A stretch of 64,000 nucleotides of DNA from assembly GCA_025359205.1 (NCBI GenBank), contig JANYHD010000011.1:1-64000 (forward strand). Direction: 5' to 3'. The notes beneath the pieces were generated by a model. The model had not been told where the DNA came from, made no database searches, and was given only the letters and a program-made list of their open reading frames with translations. Both the position numbers and the translations under genes were made by a program. This DNA comes from Gammaproteobacteria bacterium (lineage in GTDB: Bacteria; Pseudomonadota; Gammaproteobacteria; Steroidobacterales; Steroidobacteraceae). Numbering within the stretch: the stretch's first letter is position 1; every line of letters begins with the position of its first letter. Positions 26,261-34,192 of this stretch are shown piece by piece.

Positions 26261-26434
26261 CTATTTGAGGTTCTGATCGAACCAACGGTAGCCGTAGTAG
26301 AGCCCGACGCCGCCTGCAAGGCCGCTCATCACGACGGCAGTGATCAACCCGACGCGCTCGCCCAGCCACCAGCCGGCGCTGCCGAATGCCGTTGCCGCTA
26401 GCCAACCGATGATGGTGCGCATATGGCGTATCAT
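26261..26434 (-). CDS. Small membrane protein, 57 residues
   Basis: This short minus-strand gene encodes a 57-residue protein with two hydrophobic helices (IIGWLAATAFGSAGWWLG and GLITAVVMSGLAGGVGLYYGY) ending in RWFDQNLK. GAGG stands just before ATG 26434; a second in-frame ATG at 26422 gives 53 residues. The helix-turn-helix hydrophobic pattern with Gly zippers and a charged tail looks like real coding sequence. It is divergent from the YidB-like gene with only 37 bases between the two start codons. Function unknown. Confidence 0.6.
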   Translation of the reverse strand: MIRHMRTIIGWLAATAFGSAGWWLGERVGLITAVVMSGLAGGVGLYYGYRWFDQNLK

Positions 26435-26471
26435 CCCTCATTATTGGCTTCTTAATTATGAGGAACGGCTA

Positions 26472-26804
26472 ATGGGCATGTTTGATGGCATCCTGGGCGG
26501 CATCGTCGGCGCGGAAATGGCCACGGTGGTCAATCACCTGATCGAGAAGCACGGCGGCGTGTCGGGTATCGTCAGCGAGCTGCAGCAGAAGGGGCTGGGC
26601 GATACGGTCAAGTCATGGGTCGGCACCGGGCCGAACCAGCCAATCAGCACGGACCAGTTGCACCAGGCGCTCGGCGCGGGCGCCATATCCGAGCTCGCGG
26701 CCAAGATGGGCGTCAACCCGCAGGACCTGCTCGCGAAGCTTGCGCAGGCCTTGCCGACGGCCATCGACAAGCTGACACCAGGCGGCGTGCTGCCCAAGCC
26801 CTGA
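26472..26804 (+). CDS. YidB-like (DUF937) protein
   Basis: This 110-residue cytoplasmic protein of the YidB/DUF937 family starts with MGMFDGILGGIVGAEMATVVNHLIEKHGGVSGIVSELQQKGL. It continues with the conserved VKSWVGTGPNQPISTDQLHQALG and ends LAKLAQALPTAIDKLTPGGVLP. The family is widespread in proteobacteria; its function is unknown. ATG 26472 is preferred because GAGGAA is seven bases upstream and the family N-terminus is reached at once. It is divergent from the small membrane protein gene. Confidence 0.88.
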   Translation: MGMFDGILGGIVGAEMATVVNHLIEKHGGVSGIVSELQQKGLGDTVKSWVGTGPNQPISTDQLHQALGAGAISELAAKMGVNPQDLLAKLAQALPTAIDKLTPGGVLPKP

Positions 26805-26932
26805 TCTTGTTGACCTTATGGAAATCTGAAAGTGCCAGTGGGGCTGTGCGCGAATCGCGACAGCTTGCCCGCAAATCCTGGCCCGGCTGGAATGGGATAT
26901 GCACCAATCACCAAGCAGCACCGGGGCACGAA

Positions 26933-27025
26933 ATGGAATCCAAAGATAACTTCATGCGCATCGCGGTCATTGCCTCGGTCATCCTGGTGGGTGCGCTCGC
27001 GCTGGCCGTGCGGCTGAATACCTAG
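26933..27025 (+). CDS. Possible 30-residue single-helix peptide
   Basis: An ATG opens MESKDNFMRIAVIASVILVGALALAVRLNT, a charged head followed by one clean membrane helix and a basic end, the layout of small membrane peptides. The ribosome binding site is weak (GGGGCACG upstream). The rest of 26805-27089 shows no other gene. It may be chance, but the amino-acid pattern is better than the surrounding frames. Confidence 0.3.
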   Translation: MESKDNFMRIAVIASVILVGALALAVRLNT

Positions 27026-27089
27026 GTTCGCTCGTCAGTCCCCGGGCGCGGGGTATCATCAGCGCCTCAGCAATAGCGGGGCCGGGGCA

Positions 27090-29432
27090 ATGCGCAATCA
27101 CGCGGGATCGGCTGGTGCCAGAGGCAGCACTGGCGCGTTCTGGACGATCCTGATCACGCTGTTCGCGTTCGCCGCGGTCACGCACTGGCTGGATGATCCG
27201 CCCGCGCCGTTGCCGACCGACGCTCCCGCGAACAGTTTTTCCGCGCAGCGCGCCGCCGTCGGCTTGCGCGAACTGCTCGGCGAGGGTGCCCCGCACCCGC
27301 TCGCGAGCAGCGCGGACGCGCGCATCCGCGCGCAGCTGCTCGCGCGCCTTTCAGCGCTGGGCATTCCGGCCGAGCTGCAGAGCGGCTGGGTCTGCGACAC
27401 TGCACGCGCCTGCGGCCTGGCAGTCAATGTCATTGCCAGGCTCGATGGCAGCGACCCGGCCAGCGGGGCCGTGCTGCTCGCGGCTCATTATGATTCGGTG
27501 CCTGCGGGCCCCGGCGCGGGCGATGACGGCGTCGGCGTCGCCTCGATCCTGGAGATCGCGCGCGTACTCAAGCTCGCGCCCGCACCGCGCCACCCTGTGA
27601 TCCTGTTGATCGATGAAGGCGAGGAAACCGGATTGCTGGGTGCACGCCTGTTTGTCAACTCCCACCCACTGGCCCGCACCGTCAAGGCGGTGGTGAATCT
27701 CGACGCGCGCGGCGACAGCGGCCCCAGCCTGATGTTCGAGACCGGCGCGGCCACCGACTTCTCGATGCGCCTGTTCGCCAACGCGGTCGCGCGACCCAAG
27801 AGCAACTCGCTCTACTACTTCATCTACAAACTGCTGCCGAATGATACGGACTTCACGGTGTTCAAGGCGGCAGGCTACGAGGGCTTCAATTTCGCGTTGA
27901 TCGGTGATGTCGAGCGCTATCACACCCAGCAGGACACGCTCGGCAATCTCGACCTCGGCAGCCTGCAGCACCAGGGGCAGAATGCCCTGCAGGCCGTGCA
28001 GGCGCTCGCGAATGCGGAGCTGTCGCATCCGCCGGCAGCCGGCGCGGTGTTCTTCGATGTATTCGGCCGCGTGCTTCTGCACTGGCCCGCAAGCTGGGCC
28101 GCATGGATCGGCGTCATCCTGGTCGCGGCGCTCGCCGCCGTACTCTGGCCGCTGCGGCGGCGCGCCGCCGTGAGCGCGCAGGAAATCGTGTACTCACTGG
28201 TTGCGCTGCTGGCGGGCTGGGTGGCCACGGTGCTGACCGCAGCGGTGCTGGTGATGCTGGTGCGCGCAAGCGGCGCCGTGCCACCCGCCGAAGCCTACGG
28301 CTGGGCGGCGCACCCGCTCGGCATGCACATCGCCTGCGTCGCCCTCGCGCTGCTGGCGCCGCTGGCCGCGGTGCGCATGTTCGCGCGCCGCACCAGCGCC
28401 TGGGGCCTATGGCTGGCGTACCTGAAGCTGCAGGCTGCACTGGCGCTGCTGTGTTCGCTGGCGTTTCCGGAGCTGAGCTTCCTGTTCGTCGTGCCGGTGG
28501 CGGCGGGCCTGCTCGGTGCGCTGCTGGCGTTGCGCGCGCCCGCTCGTTCGCACGCCCCCATTTCGCTGCCGCCGCTGGCCGTGGCGCTGCCCGTGTGCGG
28601 CGCCGCCTTCATGCTGTTGCCCTCCGTGCTGATGACCTATGTGGCGCTCGGAGCGGATGCCTGGCCCATCATCACGGCGGTGTGTGGCCTGATCGCGATG
28701 GGACTGGCGCCCCTCGCTATCGATTCACGCACGCGCAGTTATCGTGCCTGCCTGCTGCTCGCCACCTTTGCGATCGTCGCAGGCGGCTTGGTCATGGCAT
28801 TGCAGAGCGCCTATTCCGTGCAGATGCCGCAGCGCACGCTGCTGTGGTACGCGCTCGACACCGACAGCGGCGCGGCGCGCTGGATCCTGCAGCCGGATTC
28901 GAAGCGCAGCGCACCGCAGCTGGCCTTCGACCCCAGCCGCGAAAGGCGTGCGGGCTCGCTCCCCTTGGGAATCGTCAGCGGCGTCAACAGCGCAGCGGCA
29001 CCGCACGTCGACTACGCGCCACCACAGCTCGAGGTCATCGACGCGGCCCCGCGCGAGCGCGGCTACGCCTGGCACCTGCGGCTGCGCTCGCCGCGTGCCG
29101 CTGCGGAACTGGAGATGGCGATTCCGCGCGGCGTGGCCGTGCATTCGCTGGCCGTGCTGGACGGTGCCCAGCGTGTGCCGGCAAAATTGTGGCGCGCGCC
29201 GGATGGCACGGGCTGGCTGGACCTGGTCGGCGCCACGGCGGCAGGCGTCGAGCTCGAGCTCGTCGCGCCCGACAGCAAGGCGCTCAGCTTCAAGCTGCTC
29301 GATCGTTCCTACGGCCTGCCAACCGCCGGCGCCGCGCTGCGCCAACCCGGGCCGGGGCTGACGACGGCCTCACAGGACGGCGACCTGAGTATCGTTTACC
29401 GCACAGTCACTCTCGGGCCCGGCGCGCATTAG
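27090..29432 (+). CDS. M28 family metallopeptidase with multi-pass membrane region
   Basis: This 780-residue membrane-bound aminopeptidase-like protein has an N-terminal anchor (FWTILITLFAFAAVTHWL). The M28 peptidase domain spans about residues 60-320, with zinc-site residues H133 (AAHYDSVP), D145 (GAGDDGVG), E178/E179 (DEGEETG), the Asp of NLDARG, and a His in ERYHTQQD. Then come about eight membrane segments (residues about 330-580) and a C-terminal extracytoplasmic domain. The layout resembles Fxna/ER-type M28 peptidases. It probably trims peptides at the outer face of the inner membrane. It stands alone. Confidence 0.85.
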   Translation: MRNHAGSAGARGSTGAFWTILITLFAFAAVTHWLDDPPAPLPTDAPANSFSAQRAAVGLRELLGEGAPHPLASSADARIRAQLLARLSALGIPAELQSGWVCDTARACGLAVNVIARLDGSDPASGAVLLAAHYDSVPAGPGAGDDGVGVASILEIARVLKLAPAPRHPVILLIDEGEETGLLGARLFVNSHPLARTVKAVVNLDARGDSGPSLMFETGAATDFSMRLFANAVARPKSNSLYYFIYKLLPNDTDFTVFKAAGYEGFNFALIGDVERYHTQQDTLGNLDLGSLQHQGQNALQAVQALANAELSHPPAAGAVFFDVFGRVLLHWPASWAAWIGVILVAALAAVLWPLRRRAAVSAQEIVYSLVALLAGWVATVLTAAVLVMLVRASGAVPPAEAYGWAAHPLGMHIACVALALLAPLAAVRMFARRTSAWGLWLAYLKLQAALALLCSLAFPELSFLFVVPVAAGLLGALLALRAPARSHAPISLPPLAVALPVCGAAFMLLPSVLMTYVALGADAWPIITAVCGLIAMGLAPLAIDSRTRSYRACLLLATFAIVAGGLVMALQSAYSVQMPQRTLLWYALDTDSGAARWILQPDSKRSAPQLAFDPSRERRAGSLPLGIVSGVNSAAAPHVDYAPPQLEVIDAAPRERGYAWHLRLRSPRAAAELEMAIPRGVAVHSLAVLDGAQRVPAKLWRAPDGTGWLDLVGATAAGVELELVAPDSKALSFKLLDRSYGLPTAGAALRQPGPGLTTASQDGDLSIVYRTVTLGPGAH

Positions 29433-29452
29433 CCCCTCGGTGCGCACCGGGG
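29433..29452. terminator. Hairpin between convergent peptidase and decarboxylase genes
   Basis: The sequence includes the perfect 12-base palindrome CGGTGCGCACCG (29438-29449) flanked by C-run and G-run that extend the stem with one T-G pair. There is no T-tract. It begins right at the peptidase stop and may end transcription from either side. Confidence 0.3.
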
Positions 29453-29482
29453 CCTGGCACGCACTGGGGGGCTCGCGCACAC

Positions 29483-30952
29483 TCAGCTGACCGCGGCACG
29501 CTGCAGCTCGCGCCCGGTCCTCTGCACCTCCTCGATCAACAGCGCCAGGTCGGCGCTGCGCGTGCGGTGATTGACGATTGCGGCGCGCAGGCAATAGCTG
29601 CCATTGAGCGTGGTGTATGACGGCGCGACGACGCCGCCCTCATGCAGGCGGATCAGCAGCTCCTCGTTCAGTGCGTTGAGCTGTTCTTGCGTGCCGCCCT
29701 GGCCGCGATAGCGGAAACACACGATGTTCAGCCCCACCGGCGTCATCAGCTCGAGTTCGTCCGCCGCGCGCACCAGCTCGCCCAGGTGCTGTGCCTGCGC
29801 GATGTTCTGGTCGATGAGACGCGCGTACTTGTCGAGGCCATGCTCCTTGAAGGAAAGCCAGACCTTGAGCGCCCGGAAGCCACGCGAGAGCTGCAGGCCA
29901 TAGTCGCTGAACCAGTCGGCACCGCTGGCCAGGCCGCGCTGCGCGTGCGCGAGGTATTCCGGCGTCAGCGAAAAGGTGGCGCGATGGGCCTTGCGGTCGC
30001 GCACGACCACGCAGCCGGCCTCGAAGGGAATGTGCAACCACTTGTGCAGGTCGAGCGCGACCGAGTCCGCACGTTCCATGCCGCGCACCACTTGCCGATG
30101 TGTTGCCGAGATCGCCACTACGGCGCCGATGGCACCGTCGACGTGGAACCACAGCTGCTCGTGCGCACAGAAATCGGCCAGCGCATCCAGGGCGTCGACT
30201 GAGCCGGTATTGATCGTACCCGCGGACCCGATCACGGCGCAGGGTTGGAGACCGGCGGCACGATCCGCACTTACGGCGCGCTCCAGCGCCGCCAGGTCAA
30301 AGCGGTATTGCGCGTCGACCGGAATCTTGCGCAGCGACCTCGAGCCATGCCCCAGGAGTTCGACGGCCTTCTGGATGCAGCTGTGAACTTCCGTCGAGGC
30401 GTAAAACACCAGGGGCTTAGGCAGTGCGGCGACGCCCTCGGTGCGCACGTCGATGCCGGCGCCCGCGCTGCGCGCCACGGCCAGCGCGACGAAATTGGCC
30501 ATCGAGGCGCCGCTCACGAGCAGGCCACCGCTCTCCTGCGGCAGGCCGACGATTTCCTTGCACCAGTCGACCACCTGGTTTTCCACGAGGTTGCCGACGT
30601 GATTGCCACCACCCATATTCGGGTTGACGATTGCAGCCAGAAAATCGCCCACTGCGCCGAAAGCAGTGCCGTTGCCCATGAACCAGCCCCAGAAGCGCGG
30701 ATGGGTATTGCCCATTTGCCATGGCATGACCTGTTCGCGGAAATCCTGGTAGGCGCGCTCCGCGCCCTGCGGCGCGCGCGGCAGGGGTGCGTGAAATTGC
30801 GCGGCCACATCCGCGGGCGTCGGTTGCCACACCGGGCGTCGCCAGGCCTGCTGCAGGTAGTCGAGACCGTCGTCGACCGCGCGGTGCGCCAGGCTCCGCA
30901 GTCGCGTCCAGTCTTCCGGATCCAGTGTTTCCTGCGGTAATTCGCCGCTCAT
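29483..30952 (-). CDS. PLP-dependent decarboxylase, group II
   Basis: This 489-residue cytosolic enzyme is of the aromatic-L-amino-acid/glutamate decarboxylase group (fold type I). Visible are HPRFWGW (85-90), H190 (STEVHSC, stacks on PLP), HVDGA (270-274, D272 binds the pyridine N) and K304 in LDLHKW, the Schiff-base lysine. The C-terminal part with RAAIVNHRT matches the family. The substrate is not readable. ATG 30952 has GAGG just upstream and gives a normal N-terminus. That start codon overlaps, on the opposite strand, the first start codon of the HutD-like gene. Confidence 0.86.
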   Translation of the reverse strand: MSGELPQETLDPEDWTRLRSLAHRAVDDGLDYLQQAWRRPVWQPTPADVAAQFHAPLPRAPQGAERAYQDFREQVMPWQMGNTHPRFWGWFMGNGTAFGAVGDFLAAIVNPNMGGGNHVGNLVENQVVDWCKEIVGLPQESGGLLVSGASMANFVALAVARSAGAGIDVRTEGVAALPKPLVFYASTEVHSCIQKAVELLGHGSRSLRKIPVDAQYRFDLAALERAVSADRAAGLQPCAVIGSAGTINTGSVDALDALADFCAHEQLWFHVDGAIGAVVAISATHRQVVRGMERADSVALDLHKWLHIPFEAGCVVVRDRKAHRATFSLTPEYLAHAQRGLASGADWFSDYGLQLSRGFRALKVWLSFKEHGLDKYARLIDQNIAQAQHLGELVRAADELELMTPVGLNIVCFRYRGQGGTQEQLNALNEELLIRLHEGGVVAPSYTTLNGSYCLRAAIVNHRTRSADLALLIEEVQRTGRELQRAAVS

Positions 30953-31613
30953 GATGCCTCCGTCGCTGTCGAGCGCTACGATACCATGGCACCACGCCCA
31001 TCCAGTTCGCAGGCCAGGTATCGACAGCCCGACTCCAACTCTGCTACGCGTCGACGACATTGCGCCCGTTCCCTGGCGCAATGGCGGCGGCCTGACGCGC
31101 GAATTGCTCGCCTGGCCCGGGCCGTCGGACTGGATCGTGCGCATCAGCGTCGCCGAGATCCTGGCCTCAGGGCCATTTTCCGATTTCCCCGGCGTGGATC
31201 GCTGGTTCGCCGTGCTCCAGGGCGGCGCGGTGCGGCTCGAAACGCGCGGCATGGGCACGCAGGAACTGGACGTTGAGCGCACCGCCCTGTACGCATTCCC
31301 CGGCGACGCGCCAACGCACTGCACGGCACTGGGCGCGGCCACGCGCGATTTCAATGTCATGCTGCGACGCGCACGTGGCCGGTTGCAGCAACGAGCGCTG
31401 GACGGCGACGCGCCGTTGCACAGCAAGGCTGGCTTCATCGCACTGTTTGCCGTGCAAGCGATCGAGGTAGAGGGTGACTGCGGGACTGCGTGCACTCTGC
31501 CAACCATGGCGCTCGCCTGGTGGAACAATGCGCGCCACGAGCCGTTGTCGCTGCACGCTCGCGCGGCGGCTCAGGAGCGCGGCTGGTGGCTGGAAGTGGA
31601 CGCCAACGATTAA
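30951..31613 (+). CDS. HutD family protein
   Basis: This 220-residue cupin-fold protein of the HutD/Ves family has the signature LLRVDDIAPVPWRNGGGLTRELLAWPG, then DWIVRISVAEILASGPFSDFPGVDRWFAVLQGG and FPGDAPTHCTALG. HutD is linked to histidine utilisation control in pseudomonads and Ves to cold response, but the molecular role is open. No hut gene is nearby. The start is either ATG 30951 or 30954, with a 32-residue stretch before the family begins, no Shine-Dalgarno, and overlap with the divergent gene's start, so the true start may differ. Confidence 0.8.
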   Translation: MMPPSLSSATIPWHHAHPVRRPGIDSPTPTLLRVDDIAPVPWRNGGGLTRELLAWPGPSDWIVRISVAEILASGPFSDFPGVDRWFAVLQGGAVRLETRGMGTQELDVERTALYAFPGDAPTHCTALGAATRDFNVMLRRARGRLQQRALDGDAPLHSKAGFIALFAVQAIEVEGDCGTACTLPTMALAWWNNARHEPLSLHARAAAQERGWWLEVDAND

Positions 31614-31619
31614 CGGACA

Positions 31620-31640
31620 CCAGCAGCTAACGCCTGCTGG
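31620..31640. terminator. 7-bp hairpin between convergent HutD and carboxylesterase genes
   Basis: CCAGCAG (31620-31626) and CTGCTGG (31634-31640) are perfectly complementary with a 7-base loop. It fills most of the 29-base space between the two stops. No T-tract is present, so any terminator role would be non-canonical or for mRNA end protection. Confidence 0.4.
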
Positions 31641-31642
31641 AA

Positions 31643-32311
31643 CTACAGCACCCTGGCGAGGAAGGCCGCGATCACTGCGAGTTCTTCGGCGCACACCGAA
31701 TGGCCCATCGGGTAGCTGTGCCATTCGACCTTGTAGCCTGCCGCGACCAGTTGCGCGCGCGACTCCTCGCCCATCTCAGGGAGGACGACGCCATCCTGCG
31801 TGCCGTGCGCCAGCAGGAACGGCGTGTCCTGGTTGGCGGCGTGGCGCTCGGTGGCGAAGCGTTCAGCGAGCAGGTTGTAGCAGGACAGGCCCACGATGCC
31901 CGCCAGTTTCTCGGGCAGCCGCGTGCCGGTATACAAAGCCATGGCTCCGCCCTGCGAGAAGCCGGCCAGCACGATGTGCTCGGTGCCGACGCCGCGCTCG
32001 TTCTCGCGGCGGATGAGCGCGCGAACAGCCGCATCCGCAAGCCGTATGCCGGCTTCGTCCTGCGCTGCGCGGCGATGGAGCGCTGCGATGTCATACCAGG
32101 CGCGCATCGGCAGTCCGCCGTTGAGCGTGACTGGACGCACCGGTGCGTGCGGAAACACAAAGCGCAGCGCCGGACCGGCCGGCCGCACCAGGTACGGCAC
32201 GGCCGGCTCGAAATCGTGGCCGTCGGCGCCGAGGCCGTGCAGCCAGATGACTGAACGCGTCGGATTGGGCGAGGTTTCGACCTCGACGGTGGCGAGCGGG
32301 GTTTGTGTCAT
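31643..32311 (-). CDS. Carboxylesterase/phospholipase family alpha/beta hydrolase
   Basis: This 222-residue cytosolic serine hydrolase resembles Pseudomonas carboxylesterase and eukaryotic acyl-protein thioesterase. It has the oxyanion region VIWLHGLGADGHDFEP, FPHAPVRPVTLNGG and MRAWYDI. The nucleophile is S119 in GFSQGGAM, the acid D173 in AHGTQDGVV and the base H204 in YPMGHSV. ATG 32311 gives the family length; the frame stays open to 32461 but that extension is unlike the family. It hydrolyses short acyl esters. It stands alone, divergent from the aminotransferase-like gene. Confidence 0.9.
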   Translation of the reverse strand: MTQTPLATVEVETSPNPTRSVIWLHGLGADGHDFEPAVPYLVRPAGPALRFVFPHAPVRPVTLNGGLPMRAWYDIAALHRRAAQDEAGIRLADAAVRALIRRENERGVGTEHIVLAGFSQGGAMALYTGTRLPEKLAGIVGLSCYNLLAERFATERHAANQDTPFLLAHGTQDGVVLPEMGEESRAQLVAAGYKVEWHSYPMGHSVCAEELAVIAAFLARVL

Positions 32312-32423
32312 CGACTTGCCTGTCTGCACCTTTGCCTGCGGGCAGCTCTTCCCGCGTGCGCAGGGTTGCATCTTTCGAGGCAGCCGCGCAACCATAGCAT
32401 CCGCACTCCGACCGGAACCCTCC

Positions 32424-33356
32424 ATGGCTGGCAGCCAACAGCAAACCCCCGATCCGCGCAACGCCGACGTCCTGATCTACTTGAACGGCCAGTTGCTGCC
32501 GCGCGCCGAAGCGCGCGTGTCGCTTTACGACGGTGGCTTCGTCTGCGGTGACGGGATCTGGGAAGGCATCCGCCTCCACAAGGGAGCGTTGCTGTTTCTC
32601 GATGACCATCTCGATCGTCTCTATTGGGGTGCGGGTCGCATCCGGCTCGACATCGGCATGGATCGCGCAGCGCTTGCCGGCGAACTGGGGCGTACGCTGG
32701 CCGCGAATCGGATGCACGATGGCGTGCACATCCGATTGATGGTGACGCGCGGAGAGAAATCCGCGCTCAACCAGGACCCGCGCAACGCATTAGGCCGCCC
32801 CACTGTGGCAATCGTGGCCGAGTACAAGCTGCCCGCACCTGAACTCGCCAGCGCGGGTGTGAGTCTCGCCACCAGTTCGGTCATGTGCACGCCAGCGGCG
32901 ATGTTCGACATGCGTCTCAATTCCCACAGCCGCCTGAATCTGATCGCAGCGCTCCTGCAGGCGATCGACGCTGGTGCGGACGAAGCGCTGATGCTCGACC
33001 CGAATGGATTCGTCTCGAGCTGCAACGCGACCAACTTCTTCTTCGTGCGGCATGGCGAAGTCAGGAGTTCGCGCGGTGAGTACTGCTTTAACGGCATCAC
33101 GCGTGGCAAGGTGATCGCGCAGTGCCAGCAGAATGCCGTGCCGGTCAGCCTTGGCGAATTCACGCTGGCCGAGGCACAAGCAGCAGACGAGGCCTTTCTG
33201 ACCGGCACGTTTGGCGGCATCACGCCGGTGCGCGAGATCGACGGTCGCGCGCTGTTGACGCCCTACCCTGGGCCGGTGACCCGACGCGTGCAGGAGCTGT
33301 ATGGCGCGCTGCGCGATGCGCAGGCGAACAAGACGCAGGGGGTCGGTCAGGAATGA
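32424..33356 (+). CDS. Class IV aminotransferase-like protein, catalytic Lys not found
   Basis: This 310-residue protein has the fold type IV PLP aminotransferase pattern (branched-chain/D-amino acid transaminase): YLNGQLLPRAEARVSLYDGGFVCGDGIWEGIRLHKGALLFLDDHLDRL, GADEALMLDPNGFVSSCNATNFFFVR and CFNGITRGKVI. In transaminases a lysine shortly before LN..A....GADEALMLD binds PLP. Here the stretch reads FDMRLNSHSRLN with no lysine. Related genes I recall have KLNSHSKLN-like sequence, so the position may tolerate change. Activity is therefore uncertain. It overlaps the sulfotransferase-like gene as ATGA. Confidence 0.78.
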   Translation: MAGSQQQTPDPRNADVLIYLNGQLLPRAEARVSLYDGGFVCGDGIWEGIRLHKGALLFLDDHLDRLYWGAGRIRLDIGMDRAALAGELGRTLAANRMHDGVHIRLMVTRGEKSALNQDPRNALGRPTVAIVAEYKLPAPELASAGVSLATSSVMCTPAAMFDMRLNSHSRLNLIAALLQAIDAGADEALMLDPNGFVSSCNATNFFFVRHGEVRSSRGEYCFNGITRGKVIAQCQQNAVPVSLGEFTLAEAQAADEAFLTGTFGGITPVREIDGRALLTPYPGPVTRRVQELYGALRDAQANKTQGVGQE

Positions 33357-34147
33357 CGGCAGCCGAACCAGTCCGCATTGCAATGTGGTCGGGGCCCCGC
33401 AACATCTCCAGCGCCATGATGCGCTCTTTCGGTGCGCGGCCCGACACGGCGGTGACCGACGAGCCCTTTTACGCGGCCTTCCTGGCACAATCGGGTGCGG
33501 ACCATCCGCTGCGCGCGGAAGTGCTGGCCGCGCAGCCCAATGACTGGCGCGACGTCGTCTCGCAATTGCTGAGTCCCGTGCCGGGCGACAAGCAGGTCTG
33601 GTACCAGAAGCAGATGACCCACCACATGCTCGGCGCTTTCGGCCGCGAGTGGCTCGGTAGCATGAGCAACGCCTTCCTGATCCGCGATCCGCAGGCCGTG
33701 CTGGCCTCCTACCGGCACATCCGCGCGGCCGAGACGGTGACGCTGGCCGATATCGGCATCGTGCAGCAGCGCGAGCTGTTCGAGCGCGAGTCCGATCGGC
33801 TGGGACGCGCGCCGCCCGTGATCGAGGGAGCGGACGTACTGGCCGACCCGCCTGGCATGCTCGCGCTCCTGTGCGCAGCGCTCGCCATCCCATACACCGA
33901 CTCGATGCTGCGTTGGAGCGCGGGACGGCGCGACACCGACGGCGTGTGGGCACCGGCCTGGTATGCCTCGGTCGAGCGCTCGACCGGCTTTGCGGCCCCG
34001 GAGCCGGCTGCCGCGGGAGCTGGCGCTGCTGGGCCTGCCGCTGCGAGCGCTACTGCCCTGCCGGCCAATCTCATGCGGCTCGCCGCGCTGGCCCGGCCGC
34101 ACTACGAAGCGCTGGCAGCACATAAGCTGCGCGCGAGCGTTGTATAA
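33353..34147 (+). CDS. Sulfotransferase-like P-loop protein
   Basis: This 264-residue protein begins with MWSGPRNISSAMMRSFGARPDTAVTDEPFYAAFL, the PAPS/phosphate-binding loop style of sulfotransferases. It continues with QMTHHMLGAFGREWL, NAFLIRDPQAVLASYRHI (3'-phosphate binding RDPxxxLxSY), VIEGADVLADPPGMLALLCAALAIPYT and a Ser/Ala-rich region near the end. It is translated together with the upstream class IV aminotransferase-like gene (four-base overlap). The acceptor is unknown. Sulfotransferase fold is fairly clear; true PAPS use is inferred. Confidence 0.75.
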   Translation: MTAAEPVRIAMWSGPRNISSAMMRSFGARPDTAVTDEPFYAAFLAQSGADHPLRAEVLAAQPNDWRDVVSQLLSPVPGDKQVWYQKQMTHHMLGAFGREWLGSMSNAFLIRDPQAVLASYRHIRAAETVTLADIGIVQQRELFERESDRLGRAPPVIEGADVLADPPGMLALLCAALAIPYTDSMLRWSAGRRDTDGVWAPAWYASVERSTGFAAPEPAAAGAGAAGPAAASATALPANLMRLAALARPHYEALAAHKLRASVV

Positions 34148-34148
34148 T
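34143..34148 (+). promoter_or_regulatory. Perfect -10 box before the aminopeptidase gene
   Basis: TATAAT (34143-34148) overlaps the last codon and stop of the sulfotransferase-like gene and lies 44 bases before the peptidase ATG. No good -35 is found 16-18 bases upstream. A perfect TATAAT is rare in such GC-rich sequence, so it is worth listing. Confidence 0.4.
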
Positions 34149-34192
34149 TGCGCATTGCCATTGGACGCGCAGCCCCGCTGCGGGACAAATCC

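Noticed and set aside
26805-27089. Region as a possible riboswitch or ncRNA
   Set aside because: No conserved fold could be recognised; only a weak 30-residue frame is noted.
28103-29620. 505-codon plus-strand frame overlapping the M28 peptidase in another frame
   Set aside because: It is Arg/Ala-rich and overlaps a gene with a full metal site and membrane helices.
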